Source of the DNA: Variovorax paradoxus | GTDB lineage: Bacteria > Pseudomonadota > Gammaproteobacteria > Burkholderiales > Burkholderiaceae_C | Direction: 5' to 3' | Assembly: GCF_030811855.1 (NCBI RefSeq) | Contig: NZ_JAUSRN010000004.1 | Coordinates: forward strand, 298,585-362,584 | DNA: 64,000 bases | Shown here: positions 46,001-54,507 of the stretch, in pieces | How the letters are laid out: each line of letters opens with the position of its first letter | Numbering within the stretch: the stretch's first letter is position 1 | Made by a program: the position numbers and the translations under genes | The notes under the pieces: generated by a model | Database searches by the model: none | Told to the model about the DNA's origin: nothing | The model's input: the letters and a program-made list of their open reading frames with translations, nothing else

Positions 46001-48570
46001 GCATGCTGATCGAGCGCACGGTGGGCAGCGCGCCGCTGGTGTTCGAGCTGACTGCGGCACATTCGATCGGCGACCGCGTGTTTTCAAGCTCGTATCTGGC
46101 GCCGATCATCCGTTCGACCACGGGGCCGATGGACGTGATCTTCAATGCCGGCTCGGCCGGGGCGCTCGACGGCTACGTCCATTACTTCGGCAATACGGGG
46201 GCCGATCAAGCCGTCATCTCCACCAACGGGGGCAGCGTGCTGGCGCACGCCACGGGCTCGGGCTATGCCGAAGTGGTCTTCAATTCCGCCAGCATCGACA
46301 CCGGCGGCGGCAACCTGCGCCTGCTGACGGACGGGCCGAGCAACACGCAGTTCGTCGCGCTCAGCGGCGATGTGCACACGCGCGGCGGCAGCGTGACGCT
46401 GGACTCCGGCTTCGTCGGCGGCAGCCCTGCGTTCAGCGACATCAACATCGACGTGGACGGCACCATCGACACGGGCGGCGGCGCGGTGTCCATCCACGCG
46501 CACGGCGTCGGCGGCATCTACGATTCGGTGACCAGCCGGTTCAACAACCAGATCATCACCAACGGCGGGGCGGTGTCGATCCTCAACGGGCAGACCGGTG
46601 CACCGTCGGGTTTTGTCCTGCTTCAGGGCACCCAGATCGACACGCGCGTCGGCCAGTCCGATGCGGGCGCTGGCGGCGACGTGAGCATCGCCGGCGGAGG
46701 CGTGAGCCTCAACGGAGCGCGCATCGACAGCGCCACCGGCGACGTGGCCATCACCGGGACCGGCGGCACGGGCCAGAGCGGCAGCGCCGTGCAGCTGGAC
46801 TATCTCTTCCTGAGGGCCGTGGGCTTCCCCGTCTCCACCGCCATCTCGACCACCAGCGGCAACGTGCTGATCCGGGGCGTGCAGGACTTCGACCGCGGCT
46901 CGAGCGCGTTCAATGCGACGCACGGCGTGCTGGTCACCGGCGGCAGCAGCATCACGGCAGGCAGCGGCAACATCGCGCTGCAGGGCCTGTTTGCCAGCGC
47001 GGTGGTCGACGGCACCGACAGCGGCGTGCGGCTGGAAGACGGCGCGCGCCTGACCACCACCGGCGGCGGCAGCATCGAGCTGACCGGCAGCTCGCTCCAG
47101 GGCACGCCCGGCGTGTCGATCCAGTCCGGCATCTCGTCGTTCACCGGCGGTCCCGGCGCGGCGCCGCAGGTGCAAAGCAGCGGCAACCTGGTGCTGCGCG
47201 CCAGCAACGACGGCAGCGCGCCGGCCCTGGCGATCGATGTGCCAGTGAGCGCCGCCGGCACCATCAACCTGCGGCCGGGCGGCATGGACGCGGCGCTCAA
47301 TGCCTTCGACGCCACGGCCGCCGGCATCACCGTGGGCGGTGCGGCGGGGCCCGGGTTCACGCTGTCGGATGCGCTGATGTCGCGCTTGAATGCGCCCAGC
47401 GTGGTGGTGGGCAGCAACACGCACGCAGGCACCATCACCGTGGCCGGCGCGCTGACGAGCGGCGGCGCCCTCACGCTGCAGAACGAAGGCCTGGGCGCCG
47501 GCGTCGGCGGCATCGTGCTGAACGGTGCCATCACGGCGGACCGCCTGGGGCTGCTCTCGGCCGGCGACATCACGCAGACGGCAAAGGCGCCGATCACCGC
47601 CCAGCACCTGCTGGCGCGCTCCAGCCGCGGCAGCGTGCTGCTGGACCAGGCGGCCAACAACGTGAGCGAGAACACGCTGGGCGGCGGCGCCGCCGGCGCC
47701 TTCCGCTATCAGGACGTGGACGGCGTGCGCATCGGCGCGCTGTCGGTCACCGGCTTCGACGCCGGGACCAACCAGCCGCAGGTGGTGTCGGCCACATCGA
47801 TGGCGGCGGACACGGTGTTCGTGCGCACGCTCTCGGGCGACCTCACGCTGGACACCGCCGTCACCAGCACCTCGGGCACCGACCTGGTGGCCGCGTCACG
47901 CTTCCAGAACGCGGGCGGCGGCAGCGTCGGTGGCGCGCCCTGGCGTATCTGGGCCGACACCTGGGTGGGCGAGTCGCGCGGCGGCATCACCGGCTCGGGG
48001 GCCACGCCCAACCTGTTCCACTGCGCGTACCTGGGCCTGTGCACCGTGAGCATCACACCGGGCGACAACCACTTCATCTACGCCCAGCAGCCGCGGGCCA
48101 CGGTGGTCATCGGCGACGCCAGCCGGCCGTTCGGCATGGCCAACCCGCTCTTCGGCTTCACCATCAGCGGGCTGATCCTGGGCGACGGCACGGCCGGCTT
48201 CCTGGGCACGCCCGTGAGCTCGGCCGGCCTCTTCAGCCCCGCCGGGCGCTATGCGATCACCGGCAGCTTCACTTCGGCGGCCGGCTATGCGGTGGACGTG
48301 GTGCCCGGGACCCTGACCGTGACGGTAAACCTGCGCCGGCCGGACTTCCCGAGCTCGGACCTGCTGCGCGAGCTGCCCAACACCAACACCTACACCTTCG
48401 ACCGCAACATCGGTGCGCCGCCGATCTGCTTTGCCACCGGGCCGTTGGAAGGCGAACGTGCGCAGCAGGGCGGCGACCTGCTGGCGCGCGAATGGTCGCG
48501 CGTGCGTTCGCGGCCCAACCTCACCAGCTGCGTGGCCACTGATCGCAAGAACGGCTGCGCGGATTTCTGA
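43030..48570 (+). CDS. Filamentous haemagglutinin-type exoprotein (TpsA) with C-terminal MBG-like domain
   Basis: 1846 residues. A long signal peptide ends near 'VPAWAQLNLP' (about 35). The TPS secretion domain (about 38-300) has NPSG at 130-133 in 'VVNPSGVLFGSGAQVNVGG', matching the NPNG/NPxG signature. A long right-handed beta-helix of degenerate repeats follows. Near residue 930 is the 'RWIVDPYDVTIV' block. An MBG-like domain (about 1675-1767, 'VIGDASRPFGMANPLFGFTI') precedes the end. Five cysteines (1665, 1671, 1800, 1834, 1843) lie in the last 182 residues, with essentially none in the mature body. Secreted through the upstream TpsB; adhesin-like role inferred. Confidence 0.92.
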   Translation: MRNHDLSAKALPRHWRVRPLALSLACMGMVPAWAQLNLPTGFPQSGAVVFGNVSVAPNGTAASQALTQSTMNAIVNWNAFSLAGGKTLNINQQMGAASVMLNRVVGSGGVIEQSVINGTLSANGHVFVVNPSGVLFGSGAQVNVGGLVASTLDISDSQIAKDGSVVGKGSQLVFGGGINDANSTARVTVQPGVVINVGEGGTVGLIGALVRNEGQINVARGSVGLASGARVTLDFEGDGLTKFTVPVDGGLMNTSVADAQATDPTTKALVMNTGSITADGGRVVLVGASGLVQQVVNQSGTVRARSVVERGGEIVLEAIGAQVDSGAGLEVSGTLDARGNAAGVAGGSIRTTAGNLNVLAGTQIDAGGNAGGANGSWTAEAGRNLSIVADSDSGNIAASVIGKALSQGTDVTLTTRSSGTAAQINDAVAFQPGAQVIKDGGGTATLRVNSVGNIDMRWAVEGAGATIASTSGALNVEFNADAQGLAAAEVGQANGVAAAIRLDRARIDANGGNIRFFGQGDSDGGRAIGGQVKGLGADAAGEVRSGIWLGGSTLSTLGAGSISLRGEGGVSEVGSGFLSATDGVRIAGDSTLSTQAGGITLTGRGAAGGSGVRLDGDDYSIALSSVSGDIAVTGTVRDWTSDGPVGQPPDGAGVQITGSKLTAGGDVRITGQGGDLSGMAADLRTLAVEFSSSYTVGASNGVVIDGTRVEAGAGRSIAITGTAGSAGFGFDGTGAALTFAPMDAVVTPFGVQLTSSQLTDGLHAAGGSIRVAAGTGDVGLTAGAFQGTLLDAASATGTGGSISVTGRNILAQSTADASGLADASGASGGGSIEIRGTTAPGAGNENSGVVSIGPNLTLLANALDSGNGGSITVVGERSVRAFGDLQARGGSAGGNGGTIETSGGSFDVSGIRIDASAPAGLAGRWIVDPYDVTIVHGAAGGGSLPTNPFDPVATSTIQDGDINGALNAGTSVSITTGSGGTDAGDIRFGSGMLIERTVGSAPLVFELTAAHSIGDRVFSSSYLAPIIRSTTGPMDVIFNAGSAGALDGYVHYFGNTGADQAVISTNGGSVLAHATGSGYAEVVFNSASIDTGGGNLRLLTDGPSNTQFVALSGDVHTRGGSVTLDSGFVGGSPAFSDINIDVDGTIDTGGGAVSIHAHGVGGIYDSVTSRFNNQIITNGGAVSILNGQTGAPSGFVLLQGTQIDTRVGQSDAGAGGDVSIAGGGVSLNGARIDSATGDVAITGTGGTGQSGSAVQLDYLFLRAVGFPVSTAISTTSGNVLIRGVQDFDRGSSAFNATHGVLVTGGSSITAGSGNIALQGLFASAVVDGTDSGVRLEDGARLTTTGGGSIELTGSSLQGTPGVSIQSGISSFTGGPGAAPQVQSSGNLVLRASNDGSAPALAIDVPVSAAGTINLRPGGMDAALNAFDATAAGITVGGAAGPGFTLSDALMSRLNAPSVVVGSNTHAGTITVAGALTSGGALTLQNEGLGAGVGGIVLNGAITADRLGLLSAGDITQTAKAPITAQHLLARSSRGSVLLDQAANNVSENTLGGGAAGAFRYQDVDGVRIGALSVTGFDAGTNQPQVVSATSMAADTVFVRTLSGDLTLDTAVTSTSGTDLVAASRFQNAGGGSVGGAPWRIWADTWVGESRGGITGSGATPNLFHCAYLGLCTVSITPGDNHFIYAQQPRATVVIGDASRPFGMANPLFGFTISGLILGDGTAGFLGTPVSSAGLFSPAGRYAITGSFTSAAGYAVDVVPGTLTVTVNLRRPDFPSSDLLRELPNTNTYTFDRNIGAPPICFATGPLEGERAQQGGDLLAREWSRVRSRPNLTSCVATDRKNGCADF

Positions 48571-48574
48571 AGGC

Positions 48575-49372
48575 TCAGCGCGGGGCCGTCGCAGGGCCGG
48601 CCGCGGCGCCCAGTGCGCGCGGCAGGTCGCCGTGCCAGGTCTTCAGGCCCTGGTGCGACAGGCGCGACTGCAGGTCGACGAACACCTGGCCGCCCAGTTG
48701 CTGCCAGCGCCGGCAGAAGGCGAAGTCTTCGCTCAGGTAGCGGCCGGTACCGGGCTCGAACTGGGTGTCGAAGAAGCGCCAGTGCGGCAGGTGCGTATTG
48801 GCGTGTTCGCCGGCCTCGGGGGTGTAGCGCAGCTCGGGCATCGCCGCGGCCATGCGTTCGAACACGCCGCGGGAGATGAGCATGAAGCCGGTGGGCGCGT
48901 CCAGCACCTCGACGAAGCCGTCCGCGTCGGCCTGCGTCGGCGTGTGGCGCAGGTTCAGCGGATAGCGCGCATGCAGGGCGTCGAAATCGGCCTGCGTGGC
49001 GCCCGCCGGCAGCGGCCGGGCCAGGCCCTGAACCGGCCAGCCGTCGTGCTTGTGCGGGTAGACGCCGGCCACCACGTCATGCCCGGACAGCAGCAGGCGC
49101 AGCGCCGCATCGGGTGTGAAGCCGACGTCGGCATCGATCCAGAACAGGTGCGTCCATTGCGCATCGGCCATGAACTCGGCCACCAGCCGGTTGCGCGCAC
49201 GCGTGAGCAGGCTGTCGCCGTCGAGGAAGCGCGTCTGCATGGCGAAACCGTGTGCCCAGGCCGCATTGACCAGGCCCAGCAGGCTGCGCACGTAGAGGCT
49301 GGTCATGGAACCGCTGTAGCTGGGCGTGGCGACGAAGGGGCGGATGCCCTTGAGCGCGGCGGTGTCGAGCAT
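48575..49372 (-). CDS. GT-A-type glycosyltransferase-like protein
   Basis: 265 residues without a signal peptide. 'PFVATPSYSGSMTSLYVRSLLG' resembles the nucleotide-sugar-binding start of GT-A enzymes, 'HLFWIDADVGFTPDAALRLLL' holds a DxD metal motif, and 'DAPTGFMLISRGVFERM' and 'LSEDFAFCRRW' (with the catalytic-type ED) follow. Sugar and acceptor unknown. Convergent with tpsA, 4 bases apart; it could modify the exoprotein or be unrelated. The ATG at 49372 is the first Met; upstream in-frame sequence belongs to the kinase. Confidence 0.75.
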   Translation of the reverse strand: MLDTAALKGIRPFVATPSYSGSMTSLYVRSLLGLVNAAWAHGFAMQTRFLDGDSLLTRARNRLVAEFMADAQWTHLFWIDADVGFTPDAALRLLLSGHDVVAGVYPHKHDGWPVQGLARPLPAGATQADFDALHARYPLNLRHTPTQADADGFVEVLDAPTGFMLISRGVFERMAAAMPELRYTPEAGEHANTHLPHWRFFDTQFEPGTGRYLSEDFAFCRRWQQLGGQVFVDLQSRLSHQGLKTWHGDLPRALGAAAGPATAPR

Positions 49373-49410
49373 GGCGTGGTCGATGGGGGTGGAAGAGGGC
49401 GGCGTGGCGC

Positions 49411-51399
49411 TCAGGCCGCGTGCGCATGCCGCCGCGTGGTGAGCAGTGCGCGCAGCTTGGCCGGTGCGACCGGCTTCGTCAACAGCATCACGCCGCCATG
49501 GCGCAGGCGCTGCAACACCTCGGGCCCGGTGGCACCGGAGACGAGCACCGCGAGCGCATCGGGCTGCAGCCGCTTGGCGGCGGTGATCACGTCCATGCCG
49601 TCGTCGTCGCCGGCCAGTTGCAGGTCGCACAACACGGCATCGAAATGCAGGTCGCCCGTGCCCAGCCGCGCGATGGCCTCGGCGCCCGTCGACACGCATT
49701 CGACCTCGCAGCCCCATTGCTCCAGCAGGGCGCGGCTGCCGTCGAGGATGACGGGATCGTCGTCGATCACCATGCAGTGCAGGCCGGCCAGCGGCGTGAG
49801 CGCCACGGGCAGCGGCGCAGGCGTGGTGGCCTCGTCGGCACGGGCCGCGGGCACGGTGAGCGCAAAGGTGCTGCCCGCCTGCAGCGCCGATCGCACCGTG
49901 ATGCGGGTGCCCAGCAGCGTGGCGATGCGCGCGCAGATGGCCAGGCCCAGCCCGAAGCCGCGGCGCCGATCGCGCTCGGTGTTGGCCACCTGATAGAACT
50001 CCTCGAAGATCCGGCCCTGGTGGATGGGCGCAATGCCCACGCCGTTGTCGCGCACCTCGATGCGCACGTTGTCGCCGTCCCTGCGGCTGCGTCGCGCGGC
50101 CACCAGCACGGTGCCGCCCGAAGGGGCATGGCGCAGCGCATTGGCCACTAGGTTGCCGACGATGCGCTGCAGCAGCGCCGCATCGCTGCGCACCGCGAGA
50201 CCGCGGTCGCTCCAGCGCAGGCGCACGCGGGTTTCCGACGCGGTGGCCGCGTGCTGCGCGTCGAGCTGGTCGAACAGCGCGGCCAGTGGCACCTTGGTGA
50301 TCGCCGGCGTCAGCACCTGGGCATCGAGGCGCGAGATCTCCAGCAGGTCGTCGAGCAGCACGCCCATGAACTCGGTGCTCTCCTGCAGGCGCAGCACGGC
50401 CGGGCGCTGCGCGGGGCTGGCGCCCGGCAGCAGGCCGTCGATGAAAAGGCCCATGGCATGCAGCGGCTGGCGCAGGTCGTGGCTCGCCGCGGCCAGGAAC
50501 CGTGCGCGCGACAGCGCCGCCTGTTCGGCCTCGGCCATGCGCTGCAACGCCACGGCCGTGGCTTCGCGCACGCGCTCCTCGCTGATGCGGCGGTTGCTCT
50601 GCAGCCGCTCGGCCAGCCGGTCGATGTCGCGCGCGAGCACCGCGAGTTCATGCGAGTCGCCCTTGTCGGCTGCCGGCGGTGCGTGGTGCGAATCGCCCTC
50701 GACCACATCGCAGCGCGCCTCGAAATGCCCGGCCTCCAGCGCGGCCACCGTGCGCGACACGCGGCGCAGCGGCCGCGCCACGGTGCGCGCCATGTGGCGA
50801 ACCGAGGCCCAGGCCGCGAGCAGGGCGACCAGCGCAATGCCGATGCCCGCAAAGAGCGAGCGGCTGCGCTCGCGCGCATAGGCGGTCGTGTCGCGGAAGG
50901 TCTGCACCAGCCCGATGGGCGTCTCGCCCGCGGCGGTGGAGCCCGCGGGCGCAAAGGCGCTGGCGCGCGAGGCTTCGCGCAGCGTCACGGGCGAGGTGAA
51001 CATGCGCAGCTGCGCAAGCGAAGAGGCCTTGGGCCCGGCCGTCACGAAGACCCCGGCGCTGTTGCTGATCTCGACCCGCATCACTTGCCCGCCGCGCAGC
51101 GCGGCGTTGGCCACGTTCTGCAGCGCCGGAAGATCGCCGGCGTAGAGGCTTAGATCGGACATCGCGGCCACCTGGCGCGCCACGGCCTGGCCTTCGGCGT
51201 CGAAGGCGGCCTCGAGCGTTTGCAGCCGGCCGTGGGTGAACCAGGCGGTGAGCGCGAGCGCCACCGCGGCGCACGGCACCACGCCGAGCCGGAACAGATC
51301 TCTCTGCAGGTTGCCGCGCACCACGAGCTTTGGCGCGGGTTGCGGCGGCGGCGAACCGATGTCGGCGCGCGTGCCTTCGGACGGCAGCTGGCCGCTCAT
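49411..51399 (-). CDS. Hybrid sensor histidine kinase / response regulator (paired with ABC_sub_bind protein)
   Basis: 662 residues. One N-terminal membrane helix (about 35-52), a periplasmic sensor segment (about 53-175), a second helix (about 178-198), and a HAMP-like stretch. Then come the H-box 'AAASHDLRQPLHAMG' with H307, a HATPase_c domain ('NLVANALRHAPSGG', 'DNGVGIA', 'GFGLGLAICARIA') and a receiver with D592 in 'LCDLQLAGDDDG' and Lys in 'LLTKPVAPA'. No DNA-binding output. Its ATG overlaps the stop of the periplasmic binding-protein gene (ATGA, 51396-51399), suggesting the binding protein feeds the sensor. Confidence 0.93.
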   Translation of the reverse strand: MSGQLPSEGTRADIGSPPPQPAPKLVVRGNLQRDLFRLGVVPCAAVALALTAWFTHGRLQTLEAAFDAEGQAVARQVAAMSDLSLYAGDLPALQNVANAALRGGQVMRVEISNSAGVFVTAGPKASSLAQLRMFTSPVTLREASRASAFAPAGSTAAGETPIGLVQTFRDTTAYARERSRSLFAGIGIALVALLAAWASVRHMARTVARPLRRVSRTVAALEAGHFEARCDVVEGDSHHAPPAADKGDSHELAVLARDIDRLAERLQSNRRISEERVREATAVALQRMAEAEQAALSRARFLAAASHDLRQPLHAMGLFIDGLLPGASPAQRPAVLRLQESTEFMGVLLDDLLEISRLDAQVLTPAITKVPLAALFDQLDAQHAATASETRVRLRWSDRGLAVRSDAALLQRIVGNLVANALRHAPSGGTVLVAARRSRRDGDNVRIEVRDNGVGIAPIHQGRIFEEFYQVANTERDRRRGFGLGLAICARIATLLGTRITVRSALQAGSTFALTVPAARADEATTPAPLPVALTPLAGLHCMVIDDDPVILDGSRALLEQWGCEVECVSTGAEAIARLGTGDLHFDAVLCDLQLAGDDDGMDVITAAKRLQPDALAVLVSGATGPEVLQRLRHGGVMLLTKPVAPAKLRALLTTRRHAHAA

Positions 51400-52445
51400 C
51401 GCGTGACCGTGAGCCGTTCGGCCAGTTCCCGCTCCTCCGGCAGGCGCAGGCCGAGTCCGCGCGCCACGGTCACGTTGACGCGCACGGCGGCAGGCGTGGC
51501 CGACTCCACCAGCGGGCCTGCGCTGCCCGCGCCGGCGAGCTTCTGCCCGAGGAGCCGCGCCTGCTGTGCCAGTTGCGCGGGGGTCGACACGGCCGCGGCA
51601 AGTCCGCCGGAGCGCACCAGCCCTTCGCTGGCGCCAAACACCGGCAGGCCCGCCTCTGCGCCCGCGCGCAGCACCGAGAGCGTGGCGGCCTGGCTGTCGC
51701 CGATCAGGTCGGGCAGCACCATCAGCGAATCGCTGCGCGGCACCACGGCGCGCAGCGCGGCGGCCAGCGACTTGGCGTCGGGTGCGTATTCGACCTGCAC
51801 GTCCCACGCCGGCGTGACGCCCTGCGCGGCGCGCTGCAGCTCACGCACCAGCGGCTCCGATTCGGGCGTGGCGACCACGCCGATGCGCTGCTTCTGCGGC
51901 AGCACCGCCCCCACCAGGGCGAGCTGGTCGGCCATGGCCGGGTCGCGCAGCAGCACGCCCACGCGCCGGTCGCCGCGGCGCAGCGCGGGGCTGGCGGCGC
52001 GAAGATTCTCGTAGTCGAGCCGGCTCAGCATGGCGAGCACCAGCGGCTGCTGGCCCGGCCTCTCGAGTGCGGCGCGCGCGGCCGGCAGGCCGACCGCCAT
52101 CGTGAGGTTGGCGTCCGATGCCAAGGCGCGCAGGCTGCGCGTGCGCACGCCGGCATTGGCGCTGCGTTGTTCGGAATCTGCGCTGGCGGCTTCCGAGGGC
52201 TGCGGCACGTCCGAGCCGCCCGGTGAAAGCCGCACCAGGTCGAAGCGCGACCCGGGCTCCTGGCCTGCGCGAAGGTGCTGCACGAACTCCGAATGCGCCG
52301 CGAGCTCGTCGCCCATCAGTACCGTGAGGCCGGCGGCCGGCATGTGCGCGGCAAGCAGCGCCACCCCCACGACCAGCGCGGCGAGGGCGCCGCGGTGCAG
52401 CCGTTTCTGGAAAAGCGAGATGAATGGGTTCACGGCGACAAACAT
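51396..52445 (-). CDS. ABC_sub_bind-family periplasmic substrate-binding protein
   Basis: 349 residues. N-terminal signal anchor (about 15-38, 'GALAALVVGVALLAAHMPAAG'), then two Rossmann-like lobes: 'RIGVVATPESEPLVRELQRAA', 'DSLMVLPDLIGDSQAATL', 'GLPVFGASEGLVRSGGLAAA' and the closing 'VARGLGLRLPEE', all typical of PF04392. No permease or ATPase gene is nearby, so sensing rather than uptake is inferred. It is translationally coupled to the kinase downstream. The ATG at 52445 was chosen because it begins the signal; longer starts lack one. Confidence 0.82.
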   Translation of the reverse strand: MFVAVNPFISLFQKRLHRGALAALVVGVALLAAHMPAAGLTVLMGDELAAHSEFVQHLRAGQEPGSRFDLVRLSPGGSDVPQPSEAASADSEQRSANAGVRTRSLRALASDANLTMAVGLPAARAALERPGQQPLVLAMLSRLDYENLRAASPALRRGDRRVGVLLRDPAMADQLALVGAVLPQKQRIGVVATPESEPLVRELQRAAQGVTPAWDVQVEYAPDAKSLAAALRAVVPRSDSLMVLPDLIGDSQAATLSVLRAGAEAGLPVFGASEGLVRSGGLAAAVSTPAQLAQQARLLGQKLAGAGSAGPLVESATPAAVRVNVTVARGLGLRLPEERELAERLTVTR

Positions 52446-52450
52446 GGACT

Positions 52451-52490
52451 GCTTCCGCAGCAAGGGCAGTAGCACCCAATGTACGGAAGC
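52451..52490 (-). promoter_or_regulatory. Leader stem-loop before the ABC_sub_bind gene
   Basis: On the - strand GCTTCCG (52490-52484) pairs with CGGAAGC (52457-52451) over 7 bases with a 26-base loop. The second arm holds the GGAAG ribosome-site candidate and ends 5 bases before the ATG at 52445. Confidence 0.4.
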
Positions 52491-52580
52491 CCCCTGCTTC
52501 GCGCGATAAGGCGGAGGGCTTATGTCGGCACCCGCCACTGCATGCCAGCGTGACGAACTTCACAATGCGGCAGCTGCTTG

Positions 52581-52600
52581 GCCTATCTCCGACGGACTAG
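52581..52600 (-). promoter_or_regulatory. CTAGnCCGT...TAGGC element upstream of the ABC_sub_bind/kinase pair
   Basis: On the - strand CTAGTCCGT (52600-52592), 6 bases, then TAGGC (52585-52581), about 135 bases before the start codon at 52445. Outer bases form CCTA...TAGG. Confidence 0.5.
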
Positions 52601-52617
52601 GGCCCCGCGAACGGGCC

Positions 52618-54507
52618 TCAGGCGTCGGCGCTCAGCAATGCAGCTGCACGTTGCGCCTGTATCGCCTGGCGCAGCACGCGCGGCGAAACCGGCTTGTAGA
52701 GCACCGTGATTCCGGCGCTCGCCACTTCGCGCAGTCGGTCGGGCTTGGTCTCGCCCGTGACCAGCAGCCGCGCCGTTCCGGAGCCGATGCCGCGCGGATG
52801 GCGCTCGAGCGCGGCGATCACGTCGAGCCCGTTGTCGCCGCCTTGCAGCAGCAAGTCGCTCACCACCACGTCGGGTGGCTCGTCCCATTCATCGGCCAGC
52901 GCGAGGGCCTCGGCGCGCGTCTGCGCCGCCATGACTTCGGCGCCCCAGTTGGTCAGCACCACGGTGAGGCCTTCGAGAATCGTGCGCTCGTCGTCGATCA
53001 CCAGGATGCGCAGCTGCTCGAGGCTGGCCTCCTCCTCGATGGCGCCGACGGTGGGCGCGGCATCGAGCGCCGGCAGGGCGGCTGGTGCCGAACGCACCAG
53101 CACGCGCACGCAGGTGCCCTTGTGCGGCCGGGAGGTCAGCTCCACGCGGGTGTTGAGCAAGTCGGCCAGGCGCTGCACCGTGGCCAGCCCCAGACCCATG
53201 CCGCGCTGCCCGCGCGGCGCCTGGCGGCCGGTGCCTTCCACCTGATAGAACTCTTCGAACACCCGCGCCTGGTGCTGCACCGCAATGCCCACGCCGGTGT
53301 CGACCACGTCGATGCGAACGCCCCGGCCGCGGCGCCGGGCGCCGATGAGCACGCCGCCCTCGATGGTGTGGCGCAGCGAGTTCGACACCAGGTTGTTGAG
53401 GATGCGCGAGAGCATCACGTAGTCGCAGCGCACCCAGAGGTCGGTTTTGCGCGCCACCAGGCGCAGCCCCTGCTGCTCGGCCACCGGGCGGAAGTTGCGG
53501 CTGATCTCGTCGAACAGCTGGTCCAGCGGAAAGTCCGCCCACTGCGGCTGCAGCACGCCGGCATCCAGCTGCGAGAGGTTGAGCAGTTCCGAAAACAGGC
53601 GGTCGAGCGAATCCACGCACTCGCGGATGTGGCCGATGCGCTGCAGGCGCACCGGGTCGGTCTCGCCGTTGGCCAGGCCGTCGGAGAACAGCGTGAGCGC
53701 ATGCAGAGGCTGGCGCAGGTCGTGGCTGGCCGCGGCCAGGAGCCGGGTCTTGGCCTGGCTCGCGACTTCGAGCTGCTGATTCTTGCGTGCCAATTCGGCC
53801 GTGGCCTCGCTGATGCGGCTTTGCAGCAGGCGGTGGCTCTCGGCCAGCGCGCGCGCCGCCTGGTTGAAGCCATGCTGCAGATGCCGTACCTCGGAGGTAC
53901 CTTCGATGGCCACGCTCGCGGCCTCGCCCGCGCCCAGGCGGTCGACGGCCTTGCCCAGTGCGCGGATCGGCTCGCTGATGCGCCGCGCCGCCCACCAGCC
54001 CGCCAGCCCCACGCCCACCAGGCTGATGGCCAGCACCAGCACCACGTTGAGCCACACCGAGCGCCGCGCGTGCTGCACGGCATCCAGGCTCATCTCGACC
54101 ATCACCTTGCCGTTTTGCTTGCCTTCTTCGCTCACGATCGGCACCACCACCTGCAGGCCTTCGCTGCGCGCCCGGTCGACCGTTTCGGAGTTGGCCACGA
54201 TCTCGCCATCGTCCGACCAGATCTGCACCTGCTGCACGTGCGGCTGGTAGGTACCCGATTGCGCCGTGCGCTGCAGGATGCGCCGGTCCATGCGAACCAG
54301 CGGGGCCTGCGCCGCCGTAGCCACCTGCAAAGCCACCGTCTGTGCGTTGGCGCGCATCAATTCGGTCAGGTTGTCCAGGTGCTGGCGCGTCAGAACGGCA
54401 ATGGCCGCCAGCGTGGCCGCCGTGGCAGGCACCAGCGCAAGCAGGATTAGCTGCTGCGCGAAGGTGAGGCGGGCGAGCCCTCGCAGGACGTGGAAGTTCC
54501 AGTTCAT
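52618..54507 (-). CDS. Hybrid sensor histidine kinase / response regulator (divergent from PhnD-like pair)
   Basis: 629 residues. Two membrane helices (about 20-40 and 150-172) enclose a periplasmic domain of about 105 residues. A HAMP domain ('RISEPIRALGKAVDRL') is followed by a coiled coil, the H-box 'AAASHDLRQPLHALT' with H262, HATPase_c ('NLVSNSLRHTIEGG', 'DTGVGIA', 'GMGLGLATVQRLA') and a receiver with D551 in 'VVSDLLLQGGDNG' and Lys in 'LYKPVSP'. Built like the neighbouring kinase but diverged. 150 bases separate it from the divergent PhnD-like genes, whose products may be its input. Confidence 0.93.
   Translation of the reverse strand: MNWNFHVLRGLARLTFAQQLILLALVPATAATLAAIAVLTRQHLDNLTELMRANAQTVALQVATAAQAPLVRMDRRILQRTAQSGTYQPHVQQVQIWSDDGEIVANSETVDRARSEGLQVVVPIVSEEGKQNGKVMVEMSLDAVQHARRSVWLNVVLVLAISLVGVGLAGWWAARRISEPIRALGKAVDRLGAGEAASVAIEGTSEVRHLQHGFNQAARALAESHRLLQSRISEATAELARKNQQLEVASQAKTRLLAAASHDLRQPLHALTLFSDGLANGETDPVRLQRIGHIRECVDSLDRLFSELLNLSQLDAGVLQPQWADFPLDQLFDEISRNFRPVAEQQGLRLVARKTDLWVRCDYVMLSRILNNLVSNSLRHTIEGGVLIGARRRGRGVRIDVVDTGVGIAVQHQARVFEEFYQVEGTGRQAPRGQRGMGLGLATVQRLADLLNTRVELTSRPHKGTCVRVLVRSAPAALPALDAAPTVGAIEEEASLEQLRILVIDDERTILEGLTVVLTNWGAEVMAAQTRAEALALADEWDEPPDVVVSDLLLQGGDNGLDVIAALERHPRGIGSGTARLLVTGETKPDRLREVASAGITVLYKPVSPRVLRQAIQAQRAAALLSADA

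Noticed and set aside
42922..46062. Open frame of over 1000 codons on the - strand opposite tpsB/tpsA
   Set aside because: It is antisense to a clear TPS exoprotein; its translation is low-complexity (His, Arg, Ala, Gly) and arises from GC-rich third positions.
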